A stretch of DNA of 35,220 nucleotides from assembly GCA_009925925.1 (NCBI GenBank), contig RFQA01000009.1, positions 1-35,220 of the forward strand, given 5' to 3'. Each line of letters opens with the position of its first letter. Position 1 is the stretch's first letter. The translations under genes were made by a program, and so were the position numbers. The DNA comes from Betaproteobacteria bacterium (GTDB taxonomy: Bacteria; Pseudomonadota; Gammaproteobacteria; Burkholderiales; Burkholderiaceae_C). Under the pieces are notes generated by a model. It searched no databases, had not been told where the DNA came from, and worked only from the letters and a program-made list of their open reading frames with translations. Below, piece after piece: positions 18,529 through 28,751 of this stretch.

Positions 18529-19059
18529 ATGGCCAATAGAGAAGCACTTCGAGAACTACAGGCCCGGCTCGCCAGCCGGTTACAGGCCGCTCGTGCCGAA
18601 GGTATGTCGGTGGCATGGCTTGCGGTGCAGGCGGCGGGCCGGAAATACCTTTTTCCACTTAGCCAGTCTGGTGAGATCGTTCCGCTCACCCATGTCCAGC
18701 CCGTGCCCTATGCGGTGAATTGGTTCAAGGGAGTGGTGAACATCCGTGGCGGACTTTACGGTGTGGTGGATCTCGCTTCCTTTATGTCTGCAGAAACCGG
18801 GGAGCCGGTCCTGACCCCTGCTTCTCCAGAGCCCAGTGTCGTGACGCTGAACGCAGCTTTGGATGTGAACTGTGCCTTGCAGGTTGATGTTCTGTCCGGC
18901 TTGCGTGGTGCTGATGCGTTTTCCCAATCGCACGGCCCTGCAGAAGGTTCTCCTGCGTTTTTTGGTAATGTTTTTGTCGACAGTGCTGGAGAAGCCTGGC
19001 AAGAAATCAACTTGCGTATTCTTTCCCAGTCTCCACAGTTTTTGAGCATCAGCGCTTAG
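18529..19059 (+). CDS. pilI: CheW-like chemotaxis adaptor PilI
   Basis: MANREALRELQARLASRLQAARAEGMSVAWLAVQAAGRKYLFPLSQSGEIVPLTHVQPVPYAVNWFKGVVNIRGGLYGVVDLASFM; typical CheW/PilI motif NIRGxLYGVVDL and position in cluster. Confidence 0.9.
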   Translation: MANREALRELQARLASRLQAARAEGMSVAWLAVQAAGRKYLFPLSQSGEIVPLTHVQPVPYAVNWFKGVVNIRGGLYGVVDLASFMSAETGEPVLTPASPEPSVVTLNAALDVNCALQVDVLSGLRGADAFSQSHGPAEGSPAFFGNVFVDSAGEAWQEINLRILSQSPQFLSISA

Positions 19060-19079
19060 TTCATCCGTAAGGTCCCACC

Positions 19080-21341
19080 ATGTCCGTCGTCGATCAATTG
19101 AAAAATATTTTTTCCAAGAAGCAGCCTGAATCGGAGCTGGACTCGCGCCTGAGCCTTGCGATGCCTGATGCGACGGTCAACAGTGCCGAGCACGAAACAT
19201 TGCAAGAGTCGCAGAACGCGCCCCTTCAAACTCCGGCTCCCAGTTTGGCGGATGATCCTGTGGTGCCTGAAGGGGAGTTGATTTCAATTCCAATTTTGGG
19301 TCGGCGTACCGTGGTTCAGCACCAGCGTACGCTGTTTGTGCTTCTGGGCGGTGCTTTGGTGGTGCTGGCGGGTGTGACTTTCTATGCCTTGAACCAGTCG
19401 GATCGGGTTGCTCAGCAGCTGGGTGCGACAGGCCAGTCACTGATGCAGTCGCAGCGTTTAGCGAAATCGGTCTCCCAGGCGGTGGTGGGAAGCGCCCAGG
19501 CGTTCCCTGACGTGTCTGACAGCTCGGGCATTCTTTCCAAATCCGTCAAAGGTTTGCAGTCTGGCGATGACGAGATGCGCATCAACGCACTGAACGAAGA
19601 CTTCGCGCCTGAACTCGGGAAGGTGATTCCCTTGGTTGAGCGTGCTGACAAGAATGCGAAGGCCGTTATTGCGCAACAGAAAATGCTGACCCAAATCGGA
19701 TCTGCGTTGCGTTTGATCAATCGGCAGTCTTCTGATTTGCTGGAAGTAGCCGAAACCGTTGCTTCCCTCAAGCTGCAGCAAAATGCGCCCGCCGCTGAAA
19801 TTTCTGCGGTCGGCCAGTTGGTGATGTTGACCCAGCGTATCGGCAAGTCATCCAATGAGTTCTTGACTGCAGAAGGCGTGAGCCCCGAAGCCGTGTTCTT
19901 GCTGGGTAAGGACTTGAATACATTCAAGGAAATCTCGGAGGCGCTTCTTTCCGGTAGCACTGAGCTGCGTTTGACCGCGACCAAAGATGCTGCGACCCGC
20001 GAGCAACTCGAGGCGTTGATCAAGATGTACGAGGAAACCCGTGTTCAAGCGGGTGCGATTCTGGGTAACTTGCAAGGCTTGGTCTCTGCACGTGAGGCGC
20101 AGGGTGCGATCATTGCGGACAGCGAGCCATTGCGCCGCAACTTGGAGGATTTACAGGCCAAACTCTCAGGTCAAGCTGGTATTGGTGGGGCTTCTTTGGC
20201 TTTGTTGGTGGTTGCCGCATTGTTCGCTTTGGTTTGTGCTGGCGGTTTGTCTTACGTGCAGTTGCAAGACAGCCGTAAACGCCAGGTGGTTGCGGAAGAT
20301 CAGCGATTGGAAGCGGAGCGTCAGGAGCAGGAAGCCAAGCGTGTCAATGACGCCAACCAGGCTGCGATTTTGCGACTGATGAACGAATTGCAAACCGTTG
20401 CGGAGGGTGACCTGACCCAGGAAGCCACGGTGACCGAGGACATTACCGGCGCTATTGCCGACTCGGTGAACTACACGGTGGAAGAGCTGCGCTCGCTGGT
20501 GTCCAACGTACAGAACACAGCGGCCCGAGTCGCCCAAACAACCGCAGATGTGGATGCGACCTCTACCGAACTGCTTGCCGCTTCCAACGAGCAACTGCAC
20601 GAGATTCGTGAAACCGGTAAGTCCGTTCTGGATATGGCGGGTCGTATTAACGAAGTGTCGGCTCAAGCGCAGGAGTCTGCGACGGTAGCCCGCCAGTCGC
20701 TCCAGGCGGCGGAATCAGGTTTGCAGGCGGTGCAAAACGCGATCGGTGGTATGAACTCCATCCGTGACCAGATCCAGGAAACCTCCAAACGCATCAAGCG
20801 ACTTGGTGAATCGTCCCAAGAGATTGGTGAAATTACAGAGCTGATTTCTGACATTACCGAACAGACTAACGTTCTGGCGTTGAACGCAGCTATCCAGGCG
20901 GCATCTGCCGGTGAAGCCGGTCGAGGCTTCTCAGTGGTGGCGGAAGAAGTGCAGCGTTTGGCCGAGCGCTCTGCCGACGCGACGCGACAGATTGCGGCAC
21001 TGGTGAAAGCCATTCAGACCGACACCCAAGATGCTATCGGCGCGATGGAGCGTTCTACACAGGGTGTAGTGGAGGGGGCTAAGCTCTCCGATAACGCCGG
21101 TACCGCACTGACAGAAATTGACCGGGTGTCCCGTCAAGTGGCGGATCTGATTGAACAGATTTCGAATGCTGCGTCCCGTGAGGCCGGCCTTGCCAACGTG
21201 GTGGCGGACAACATCCAGCACATTTTCGCGGTGACCGAGCAGACCGGAGAAGGTACCCGTGCCACTGCAAACCAGGTGCGGGAACTGTCTCGCATGGCGG
21301 AAGAGTTGCGTCAGTCGGTTTCCCGATTCAAGATTTCCTGA
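19080..21341 (+). CDS. pilJ: Type IV pili methyl-accepting chemotaxis protein PilJ
   Basis: 753 aa; two TM segments, PilJ-type periplasmic domain, MCP signalling hairpin EIGEITELISDITEQTNVLALNAAIQAASAGEAGRGFSVVAEEVQRLAERSADATRQI. Confidence 0.95.
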   Translation: MSVVDQLKNIFSKKQPESELDSRLSLAMPDATVNSAEHETLQESQNAPLQTPAPSLADDPVVPEGELISIPILGRRTVVQHQRTLFVLLGGALVVLAGVTFYALNQSDRVAQQLGATGQSLMQSQRLAKSVSQAVVGSAQAFPDVSDSSGILSKSVKGLQSGDDEMRINALNEDFAPELGKVIPLVERADKNAKAVIAQQKMLTQIGSALRLINRQSSDLLEVAETVASLKLQQNAPAAEISAVGQLVMLTQRIGKSSNEFLTAEGVSPEAVFLLGKDLNTFKEISEALLSGSTELRLTATKDAATREQLEALIKMYEETRVQAGAILGNLQGLVSAREAQGAIIADSEPLRRNLEDLQAKLSGQAGIGGASLALLVVAALFALVCAGGLSYVQLQDSRKRQVVAEDQRLEAERQEQEAKRVNDANQAAILRLMNELQTVAEGDLTQEATVTEDITGAIADSVNYTVEELRSLVSNVQNTAARVAQTTADVDATSTELLAASNEQLHEIRETGKSVLDMAGRINEVSAQAQESATVARQSLQAAESGLQAVQNAIGGMNSIRDQIQETSKRIKRLGESSQEIGEITELISDITEQTNVLALNAAIQAASAGEAGRGFSVVAEEVQRLAERSADATRQIAALVKAIQTDTQDAIGAMERSTQGVVEGAKLSDNAGTALTEIDRVSRQVADLIEQISNAASREAGLANVVADNIQHIFAVTEQTGEGTRATANQVRELSRMAEELRQSVSRFKIS

Positions 21342-21393
21342 TCGCACTTTGCCACGTTCGATTGCCCCGTGATTTCCTGGAGAGCCTGAACCC

Positions 21394-24300
21394 ATGTCGT
21401 CAAACCTTGTCGCTCCCGGAGACAATGAGCTTTCAATCACCGATCTCGGGCCATTGGCTTGGGTTTTGGATGAACTGCGCAAGTCACTTGATGGCGCAAC
21501 CAAGGCCATGCGCCGTTTCGTTCGCGACGCGGAACTCGCACGTGGATCTGATTTGACGGAGTTGGATGCAAGCCATTTGCGTATCGCCCGCCAGCAATTG
21601 CATCAGGCGGTGGGCGCGCTGGAAATGGTGGGCTTGGAGGCCCCGGCCAAATTTCTGAGGGCTATGGAGTCTTTGGCCCAGCGCTTTGTGCAGCGGCCCG
21701 AGCAGTGCAGTGATGAGGCAGCTAACTGCATGGAGCGCGCAAGCTTCGCCTTGACCGAATATCTTGATGGTGTCTTGAAAGGCAAGGCCGCTTCGTCTGT
21801 CGCCTTGTTCCCTCAGTACAAGACCTTGCTGGAAATGGCGGGTGCAGAGCGCATCCATCCAGCGGATCTTTGGCCACCAGCTTGGCAATGGATTTCTATT
21901 CCTGTTCCTGCAGGAACAGCGCCCCGGGCTATAGGGCCGGACTTACGCCGTGAAATGGATCACGCTGTTTTGCGTCTGGTGAAGTACGGCGATGAAAAAG
22001 CTGCCAGACGCCTTCAGGCAATTAGTCTGGGTTTGGCGGCTTCCGCGCATTCGGCCGAAGAGCAGACGTTCTGGATGGTGAGCGCCGCCTATTTTGAAGG
22101 CATGGCCTTGCGCCTGTTTGACGGTGATGTCTATACCAAGCGCGCTGCGTCCCGCATTCTTCAGCAATACGTCGCCTTGGCAAAAGGGCAGCATTCGGTC
22201 TCTGAGCGGCTGGCGCAAGATATCGTTTTCTTTTGTTCGCGTGCCATCCCGTCCGAAGGGTCTGAAGCTCCGGTGTTGGCGGCTGTCCGAAAGGCTTATG
22301 GACTCAACCGTAGCAAGCCGGTTGACTATGTCCATGAGCAGTTCGGGCGTTTTGACCCTGCCATGTTGGTGCTGGCCCGCAAGCGGATTGCTGCGGCAGC
22401 AGAAACGTGGTCTGCCCTTGCGGGTGGAGATGTCAATCGCTTGAAGCCAGCAGCCGAGCAGTTTGCTACGGTCGCCGATGCTGTGACCAAGCTGCATGCC
22501 GAAAGCGGCGAATTGGCCAAGGCATTGTCACGTGCGATTGAAGCTACCGCACGCACGGGAGCGGCACCATCACCGGCGGTGGCGATGGAGGTGGCAACCT
22601 CAGTGCTGTACCTTGAAGCAGCGTACGAAGACCTCGATCCCACTGACAACCAAATGGCAGATCGCAGCGCGCGTCTGGCCCAGCGACTGCAACATGTGAC
22701 TGACGGTGGTGAACCTGAGCCACTGGAGGGGTGGATGGAAGATCTGTACCGTCGGGTCAGCGACCGGCAGACCATGGGCAGCGTCGTTGATGAGTTGCGG
22801 ACTACCCTTGCGGAAGTGGAGAAATCGCTGGATCAGTTTTTCAGGGACCCCCGCGACAAAGGCCCTCTGCGTGAGGTGCCCAGCCAGCTGGCGCAAATGC
22901 GCGGCGTTTTTTCTGTGTTGGGCTTGGATCAACCTTCGGTCGCGGCGCTGCGCATGCGCGCAAGTGTCGAGCAGTTCCTTGTTGACGATGTAGATGAGGT
23001 CAGTGCGCGCAGCGGCATCTTTGAAAAGCTGGGGAATAGCTTGGGGGCGATGGGTTTTCTCATTGACATGCTCAGCTATCAACGCTCGCTTGCCAAAACC
23101 TTGTTCGTCTATGACGAAGAGCTTGGTGAGTTCAAGCCCCTGATGGGCCGCGAGCGGTCTGTATTGCCGGAGGCTTCGGCGACTTCTACAGATGGCATCG
23201 AAGATGACATGGCTGCCTTGGTCGCATTGACGGGCCAGTCTTTGCCTGAATCCATTGGCAATGCTGAGAAAACCCAACCGGTGGCGATACCTTTAGCGGC
23301 TGTAGCGGAAGCTGATGACAGCGCTGAACTGCTGGACATTTTTCTGGAAGAGGCTCGTGAAGTCGTTGTCCGTGGACGGGAGGCGATTGCCGCACTGCAG
23401 GTTGATCCAACCAATCTCGCAGACCAAACCACTCTGCGGCGTGCTTTTCACACCTTGAAGGGCAGTTCACGGATGGTGGGTTTGAATGACTTTGGCGAGG
23501 CAGCATGGTCGTTCGAGCAACTTCTGAATACATCGCTGGCAGAGCAGCGTCCGGCCAGCGAAGCACTGATTGCAACGTCGACCGAAGCGATGTCTGCTTT
23601 CGAGCGGTGGGTACACGATATTGAATTCGGCGACGCCAGCGCCTGGAGCGCTGCGGAGTTCCGCAAAACTTCCGATGCATTGCGTTTGCACGACCAATGG
23701 ATACCTTTGGAAATGCCTTTGGAATCTCCGGTGGAGTCGGCTGCACTGTTGCAGACAATTGAACAAAAGGCTCAGGAACCTCGGTCAGCATTGGAGCAGC
23801 CTCAGTTTGTTGAAGAGACCAAAGAGCTGATGGCGGATACGCAGGACTTCAGTCGTGTGGAGTTCGCCGCAACAGAAATCGGTGCCCTCGATATGCTAGA
23901 AACCGTGCCGGTGCAAGACTTTGAGCCCACGCAGTTGGCGGGCGAGCTTGCGCTTGTATCGACGGAGCCGTTGGGGCAAGCGGACTTTGCATCTACCCAG
24001 TTGTTTGACTTTGAGCAAACGAATGCGCTGGATTCACGTGTATCTTCTGTAGAAGTCCCCTTGGAACCTTTGCCGGAGCCCGAAGAGTTGGAGCTGGGTG
24101 ACTTCGATTTTGGGGACTTTGAGTCACCTGCAAAAACAGAACTGGCGCCCTTGGAAACCCGCTTGGCGGAAATGTATGTCGAAGAGCCGCTCCCGCCCAC
24201 GGATTTGGTCGCGATGGAGGATATGGAGCACCGCGAGTCTGCGTTGGTGTTGGAGTTTCCAGAGCCGTTGGCGGTTGCACCGACGCCGCCTGCTGAAGAG

Positions 24301-27261
24301 GTCGTAATCGCTGACACGGACGAGGGCATGAAAGTCGTCGGCTCCTTGCGCATGAGTATTCCGCTGTACAACGTCTATCTCAATGAGGCTGACGAGTGGT
24401 CGCGTCGCTTGCAAACGGAGCTGGGTGAATGGGCAATGGAGCTCAGAGATCCCATTCCGGACTCTGTGATTTCCCTGGCGCACTCCCTCTTGGGCAGTTC
24501 TGCAACAGTGGGTTTCATGGCGCTTTCCAATATGGCCAAGGCGCTGGAGCAAGCCCTGCAGCACGTGCAGTTGCACCGTCAAGTGCAGTCTGCACATGCG
24601 GCCGTGTTTTGCGATGCCGCCGAAGACATACGGCGCTTGCTTCACCAATTTGCCGCTGGCTTTGTGAAGGAAGCCGATGCCGAAGTGCTGCACTCTTTGC
24701 AGGTCATCATTGATACCGAGTTTCCCGCACCAGTGATAGAGGATTCCTCCGTCACTGAGCCAGAGCTTGAGCCGTTATCTGAGTCCATGGATGCTCCTGT
24801 AAATGAGGCCTCGCCCGTACTGGAGTCATTCGATATTGATGTGCCGGATGTTTTGCCGGCCGTGGTGGCAGAGGCTGCACCCCTCGTGATCCTAGATGAT
24901 CAGGATGACGATCTGGACGCTGAAGACCATCTGGATGCGGATTTACTGCCGATTTTTGAAGAAGAAGCTACGGAACTCATGCCCCAACTGGGTTCCGCTT
25001 TACGCCAATGGGTTGCCAGACCGGACAACCTCGGAGCCCGCAGCGAAGTGCTGCGCTTGTTGCACACACTAAAGGGTAGTGCGCGTTTGGCCGGTGCCAT
25101 GCGTATGGGTGAAATGGGCCATCGCATGGAGTCTTCCATCGAGCAGCTCGGAGCCGAAGGATTGCAGTCCATTCAGCTGGAGCCATTGCTGGGCCGCTTC
25201 GATTCGCTGCAAGCCGCGTTTTCCTCGCTTGGAGAGTTGCCGGAATCTGAAGCAGAAGGTGTGCCGGAAATACAAGGTTCCGCGCCCCTGGAAGCGGTGC
25301 CTGTGACGAATGACACGTCTGTTGTCGCTCCGCTGCCAAAAACGCTACCCGCTATCCAAGCGCCAGCGATGCCTATGCCGCGCGCGCAGGGTAACCAGTC
25401 CGTGCGGGTTCGCTCGCAATTGCTGGATCGGCTGGTGAATCAAGCCGGCGAGGTCATGATTACCCGCTCGCGGATGGATGAGCGTCTGACTCAGTTGCGG
25501 ACCTCTCTTGGTGAGCTCACCGGAAACCTGGATCGTCTGCGTCAGCAATTGCGTGACGTCGAGCTGCAGGCCGAATCTCAAATGCAATCGCGCCTCGCGC
25601 AGACCAAGGATTCTGCACAGGCGTTTGACCCCCTGGAATTCGACCGGTTCACCCGTGTTCAGGAGCTGACCCGCATGATGGCGGAGTCAGTCAACGACGT
25701 GGCGACTGTTCAGCGTAATTTGCAGCGCTCTGTCGAAGGTACGGAGGACGATCTGATTGCGCAGGGTCGGCAGGCGCGCGAGTTGCAAAAGGACTTGTTG
25801 CGTACTCGCATGGTGGAATTCGACGGAATCTCTGACCGCCTGTATGGTGTTGTTCGGCAGGCTTCCAAAGATGCAGGCAAGCAGGTAAAACTGGATATCT
25901 CCGGTGGCGCCATTGAAATCGACCGCGGTGTATTGGAACGGATGGCACCGGCGTTTGAGCACTTGCTCCGTAACGCGGTGGCGCACGGTATTGAGTCACC
26001 GGCCGACCGAACAGCCAGTGGAAAAGCGGCTTCGGGCAACATCGCTATCCAGGTCCATCAGGAAAGTAACGATGTGACTGTGAGTTTTACGGACGATGGT
26101 GCCGGACTGCACTTGGATCGCATCCGCGCAAAAGCAGAAGCCAAAGGCCTGATTGGCGTTGGTGATTCCATGAGCGATGCCGATGCTGCCAACCTGATCT
26201 TTATGCCAGGTTTCTCCACGGCAGACGAAGTCACTGAACTCTCGGGGCGTGGAATCGGGATGGATGTGGTGAGGGCAGAGGTGCATGCCTTGGGCGGACG
26301 TATCGAAACCCAAACCCAGCCGAATGTCGGTACAACCTTTAAATTGGTGCTCCCCCTGACGACCGCGGTGACTCAGGTGGTGATCTTGCGTATGGGTGAG
26401 TTTTCCATCGGCGTACCCGCCAACATCATGGAAACTGTCCTGCGCGTTCCAGCAGCCCAGCTGGATGCTGCGTATGCCCAGCAAGCATTCAGCTTCGGTG
26501 AGGAGCAGGTTCCCTTCTTCTGGGGTGGCGCCTTGTTGCAGGTCTCTGCCAAGAGTCTGGATGCGGGTGGCAAAACACTGCCACTTGCCATTTTTCGCAG
26601 TGCGGGCCAGCGCCTGGCTGTGCACATCGACGAAGTCTTGGGCAACCGCGAAGTGGTTGTGAAGAACTTGGGTCCGCAACTCGCTCGTTTGCCGGGGCTG
26701 GCCGGCATGTCGGTGCTGGCATCCGGTGCGGTGGTGCTGATATACAACCCCGTGGCACTGGCATCCGTGTACGGTGACCAGGCCCGTGGGCTTGGCGCTG
26801 AAGCGATTCCGGTAAATGCCTTGTTGGAAGCAACTTCAGATGTACCGGCAAAAGCTGCTGCAACGGCCGCGTCCGGAACCTCGCTGCCCTTGGTGTTGGT
26901 GGTAGATGACTCCATCACCGTACGGCGCGTGACCCAGCGCTTGCTCAAGCGTGAAGGTTACCGGGTAGCTCTGGCCAACGATGGTTTGCAGGCACTGGAA
27001 AAGCTACAGGAAGAAATTCCGGCAGTCGTACTGTCCGATATAGAAATGCCTCGCATGGATGGCTTCGACCTGGCCCGCAACATCCGCGCAGATGCCAAAC
27101 TGCAAGGGCTTCCCATCATCATGATCACCTCCCGCATCGCAGAGAAGCACCGTGAGCACGCCCGTGAGTTGGGCGTGGACCACTACCTTGGCAAGCCCTA
27201 CTCGGAAGACGAGTTGCTGGGTCTGGTGCGGGGTTATTGCTCAGTTGCAGCGCCCGCTTGA
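21394..27261 (+). CDS. chpA: Pil-Chp hybrid histidine kinase ChpA/PilL (multi-HPt, CheA-type kinase, CheW, REC)
   Basis: 1955 aa; HPt motifs RRAFHTLKGSSRMVG, SLAHSLLGSSATVGF, RLLHTLKGSARLAG; CheA core LLRNAVAHGIESPADR, VSFTDDGAGL, GRGIGMDVVRAEV; C-terminal REC VLVVDDSITVRRVTQRLL...VVLSDIEMPRMDGFDLA. Confidence 0.95.
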   Translation: MSSNLVAPGDNELSITDLGPLAWVLDELRKSLDGATKAMRRFVRDAELARGSDLTELDASHLRIARQQLHQAVGALEMVGLEAPAKFLRAMESLAQRFVQRPEQCSDEAANCMERASFALTEYLDGVLKGKAASSVALFPQYKTLLEMAGAERIHPADLWPPAWQWISIPVPAGTAPRAIGPDLRREMDHAVLRLVKYGDEKAARRLQAISLGLAASAHSAEEQTFWMVSAAYFEGMALRLFDGDVYTKRAASRILQQYVALAKGQHSVSERLAQDIVFFCSRAIPSEGSEAPVLAAVRKAYGLNRSKPVDYVHEQFGRFDPAMLVLARKRIAAAAETWSALAGGDVNRLKPAAEQFATVADAVTKLHAESGELAKALSRAIEATARTGAAPSPAVAMEVATSVLYLEAAYEDLDPTDNQMADRSARLAQRLQHVTDGGEPEPLEGWMEDLYRRVSDRQTMGSVVDELRTTLAEVEKSLDQFFRDPRDKGPLREVPSQLAQMRGVFSVLGLDQPSVAALRMRASVEQFLVDDVDEVSARSGIFEKLGNSLGAMGFLIDMLSYQRSLAKTLFVYDEELGEFKPLMGRERSVLPEASATSTDGIEDDMAALVALTGQSLPESIGNAEKTQPVAIPLAAVAEADDSAELLDIFLEEAREVVVRGREAIAALQVDPTNLADQTTLRRAFHTLKGSSRMVGLNDFGEAAWSFEQLLNTSLAEQRPASEALIATSTEAMSAFERWVHDIEFGDASAWSAAEFRKTSDALRLHDQWIPLEMPLESPVESAALLQTIEQKAQEPRSALEQPQFVEETKELMADTQDFSRVEFAATEIGALDMLETVPVQDFEPTQLAGELALVSTEPLGQADFASTQLFDFEQTNALDSRVSSVEVPLEPLPEPEELELGDFDFGDFESPAKTELAPLETRLAEMYVEEPLPPTDLVAMEDMEHRESALVLEFPEPLAVAPTPPAEEVVIADTDEGMKVVGSLRMSIPLYNVYLNEADEWSRRLQTELGEWAMELRDPIPDSVISLAHSLLGSSATVGFMALSNMAKALEQALQHVQLHRQVQSAHAAVFCDAAEDIRRLLHQFAAGFVKEADAEVLHSLQVIIDTEFPAPVIEDSSVTEPELEPLSESMDAPVNEASPVLESFDIDVPDVLPAVVAEAAPLVILDDQDDDLDAEDHLDADLLPIFEEEATELMPQLGSALRQWVARPDNLGARSEVLRLLHTLKGSARLAGAMRMGEMGHRMESSIEQLGAEGLQSIQLEPLLGRFDSLQAAFSSLGELPESEAEGVPEIQGSAPLEAVPVTNDTSVVAPLPKTLPAIQAPAMPMPRAQGNQSVRVRSQLLDRLVNQAGEVMITRSRMDERLTQLRTSLGELTGNLDRLRQQLRDVELQAESQMQSRLAQTKDSAQAFDPLEFDRFTRVQELTRMMAESVNDVATVQRNLQRSVEGTEDDLIAQGRQARELQKDLLRTRMVEFDGISDRLYGVVRQASKDAGKQVKLDISGGAIEIDRGVLERMAPAFEHLLRNAVAHGIESPADRTASGKAASGNIAIQVHQESNDVTVSFTDDGAGLHLDRIRAKAEAKGLIGVGDSMSDADAANLIFMPGFSTADEVTELSGRGIGMDVVRAEVHALGGRIETQTQPNVGTTFKLVLPLTTAVTQVVILRMGEFSIGVPANIMETVLRVPAAQLDAAYAQQAFSFGEEQVPFFWGGALLQVSAKSLDAGGKTLPLAIFRSAGQRLAVHIDEVLGNREVVVKNLGPQLARLPGLAGMSVLASGAVVLIYNPVALASVYGDQARGLGAEAIPVNALLEATSDVPAKAAATAASGTSLPLVLVVDDSITVRRVTQRLLKREGYRVALANDGLQALEKLQEEIPAVVLSDIEMPRMDGFDLARNIRADAKLQGLPIIMITSRIAEKHREHARELGVDHYLGKPYSEDELLGLVRGYCSVAAPA

Positions 27262-28730
27262 TCCGTTGATTTTTTGAGGAAGCCATAGCGCGTGAGCGTG
27301 CGTGCTCTGGCTTGTGCATGATCGACGACAGGCGCCGGGTAGTTGCTACCGATCTGAACTCCCGCAGCCGCCAGTTCCATGGGTTTCGCGAGCCAAGGCG
27401 CATGGATGGCCTTGTCAGAAAGGCCCGCCAGTTGTGGGAGGTAGCGCTTGATGAATTTGCCTTGTCCGTCAAACTTTTCACTCTGGGTCACCGGGTTGAA
27501 AATGCGGAAGTAGGGCTGCGCATCACACCCGCTGGAGGCTACCCATTGCCAACCGCCATTGTTGGCGGAGAGGTCAAAGTCGTTGAGTTTGAGAGCGAAG
27601 TACTTCTCGCCCCAGCGCCAATCCAAGCCGAGGTGCTTCACCAAAAAGCTGCCTGCCACCATGCGCAGGCGGTTGTGCATATAACCTGTCTGATTGAGCT
27701 GGGCCATGGCCGCATCCACGATCGGGTAGCCGGTTCGTCCTTCGCACCACGCCTCGTATAAAGCTTCAGCTTCCTTGCCTTGCTCCCATGCAATGGCATC
27801 GTATTCCGGCTTGAAAGCCTGCGTTGCCACGTGTGGAAAGTTTGCCAAGATCTGAAAGTAAAAGTCGCGCCATGCGAGCTCTGCCAACCATACAGAAGCG
27901 CCCTCGCTCCCGGTGCGAACCCGCTGGAGGGCCAGGTTCACTAGCTTGCGGATGGAGACGGTGCCAAAGCGCAAATGGACTCCCAGATAGCTAGGGCCTT
28001 TGACACTGGGAAAATTGCGGGCTTCACTGTACCGGTCCATACGCCCCACAAAGTCCTGCAACATCGCTTCGCCTGCAGCACTGCCCCCATGCATGCCGAG
28101 CGCTCGCAGGTTAGTGGCTTCGAACCCTAAGTCCGCCAACGAGGGCAATGGCTGGGCGAGGGCGCCCGGCGCAGCAGCCAATTCTGCATGGCCACGAACG
28201 AGGTCATGGCTCGGTACCGCCTCAAAGCCGATCCGTGCCAGCCAAGCGCGGTGATAGGGCGTAAAAACTCCGTAAGGCTTGCCGGTCTGGGTCAATACCT
28301 CCCGTTCCTCAAAAATGACTTGGTCTTTCACCAAAATGAGCTGCCTGCCCTCCTTCAAAAGCTGCTGCTGTACCGAAGTGTCGCGGGCCACGGCAACGGG
28401 TTCGTAATCGCGGGCTGCGAATACGGCACCCGCCTGCAGCCTCTTGGCCAGCTCCGGAATCGCGGACTGGGCCGCATCATGCAAAGTGATCAGCGTGCGG
28501 GAAGCTTGTCCTCGCAGGGACTGCAGTGAAGCCTCCAAGGCAGCGACAGATTCATGGATAAATTCCACGCGGCGATCCTGGCGCGGCAGATTGTCCAGAA
28601 TGGCCTTGTCGTACACAAAAACGCAATAAACGGTGTTGCAGCATGCCAAGGCACGCGCCAGGGCCGCGTTGTCGTCGGTGCGCAGGTCGCGCCGGAACCA
28701 GACCAGCCCGGTAGAGAAATGAGATTGCAT
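27234..28730 (-). CDS. phrB: Deoxyribodipyrimidine photo-lyase
   Basis: Start at MQSHFSTGLVWFRRDLRTDDNAALARAL; ...GRTGYPIVDAAMAQLNQTGYMHNRLRMVAGSFLVKHLGLDWRWGEKYFALKLNDFDLSANNGGWQWVASSGCDAQPYFRIFNPVTQSEKFD. Convergent overlap with chpA. Confidence 0.96.
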   Translation of the reverse strand: MQSHFSTGLVWFRRDLRTDDNAALARALACCNTVYCVFVYDKAILDNLPRQDRRVEFIHESVAALEASLQSLRGQASRTLITLHDAAQSAIPELAKRLQAGAVFAARDYEPVAVARDTSVQQQLLKEGRQLILVKDQVIFEEREVLTQTGKPYGVFTPYHRAWLARIGFEAVPSHDLVRGHAELAAAPGALAQPLPSLADLGFEATNLRALGMHGGSAAGEAMLQDFVGRMDRYSEARNFPSVKGPSYLGVHLRFGTVSIRKLVNLALQRVRTGSEGASVWLAELAWRDFYFQILANFPHVATQAFKPEYDAIAWEQGKEAEALYEAWCEGRTGYPIVDAAMAQLNQTGYMHNRLRMVAGSFLVKHLGLDWRWGEKYFALKLNDFDLSANNGGWQWVASSGCDAQPYFRIFNPVTQSEKFDGQGKFIKRYLPQLAGLSDKAIHAPWLAKPMELAAAGVQIGSNYPAPVVDHAQARARTLTRYGFLKKSTDQAGAATEQ

Positions 28731-28751
28731 GTCAGCCGTTAAAATCGAACA

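Noticed and set aside
23802-24371. Ser-rich 189-aa minus ORF in the chpA linker
   Set aside because: Antisense of the acidic Glu/Leu-rich ChpA linker; its Ser/Lys richness is a consequence of that.
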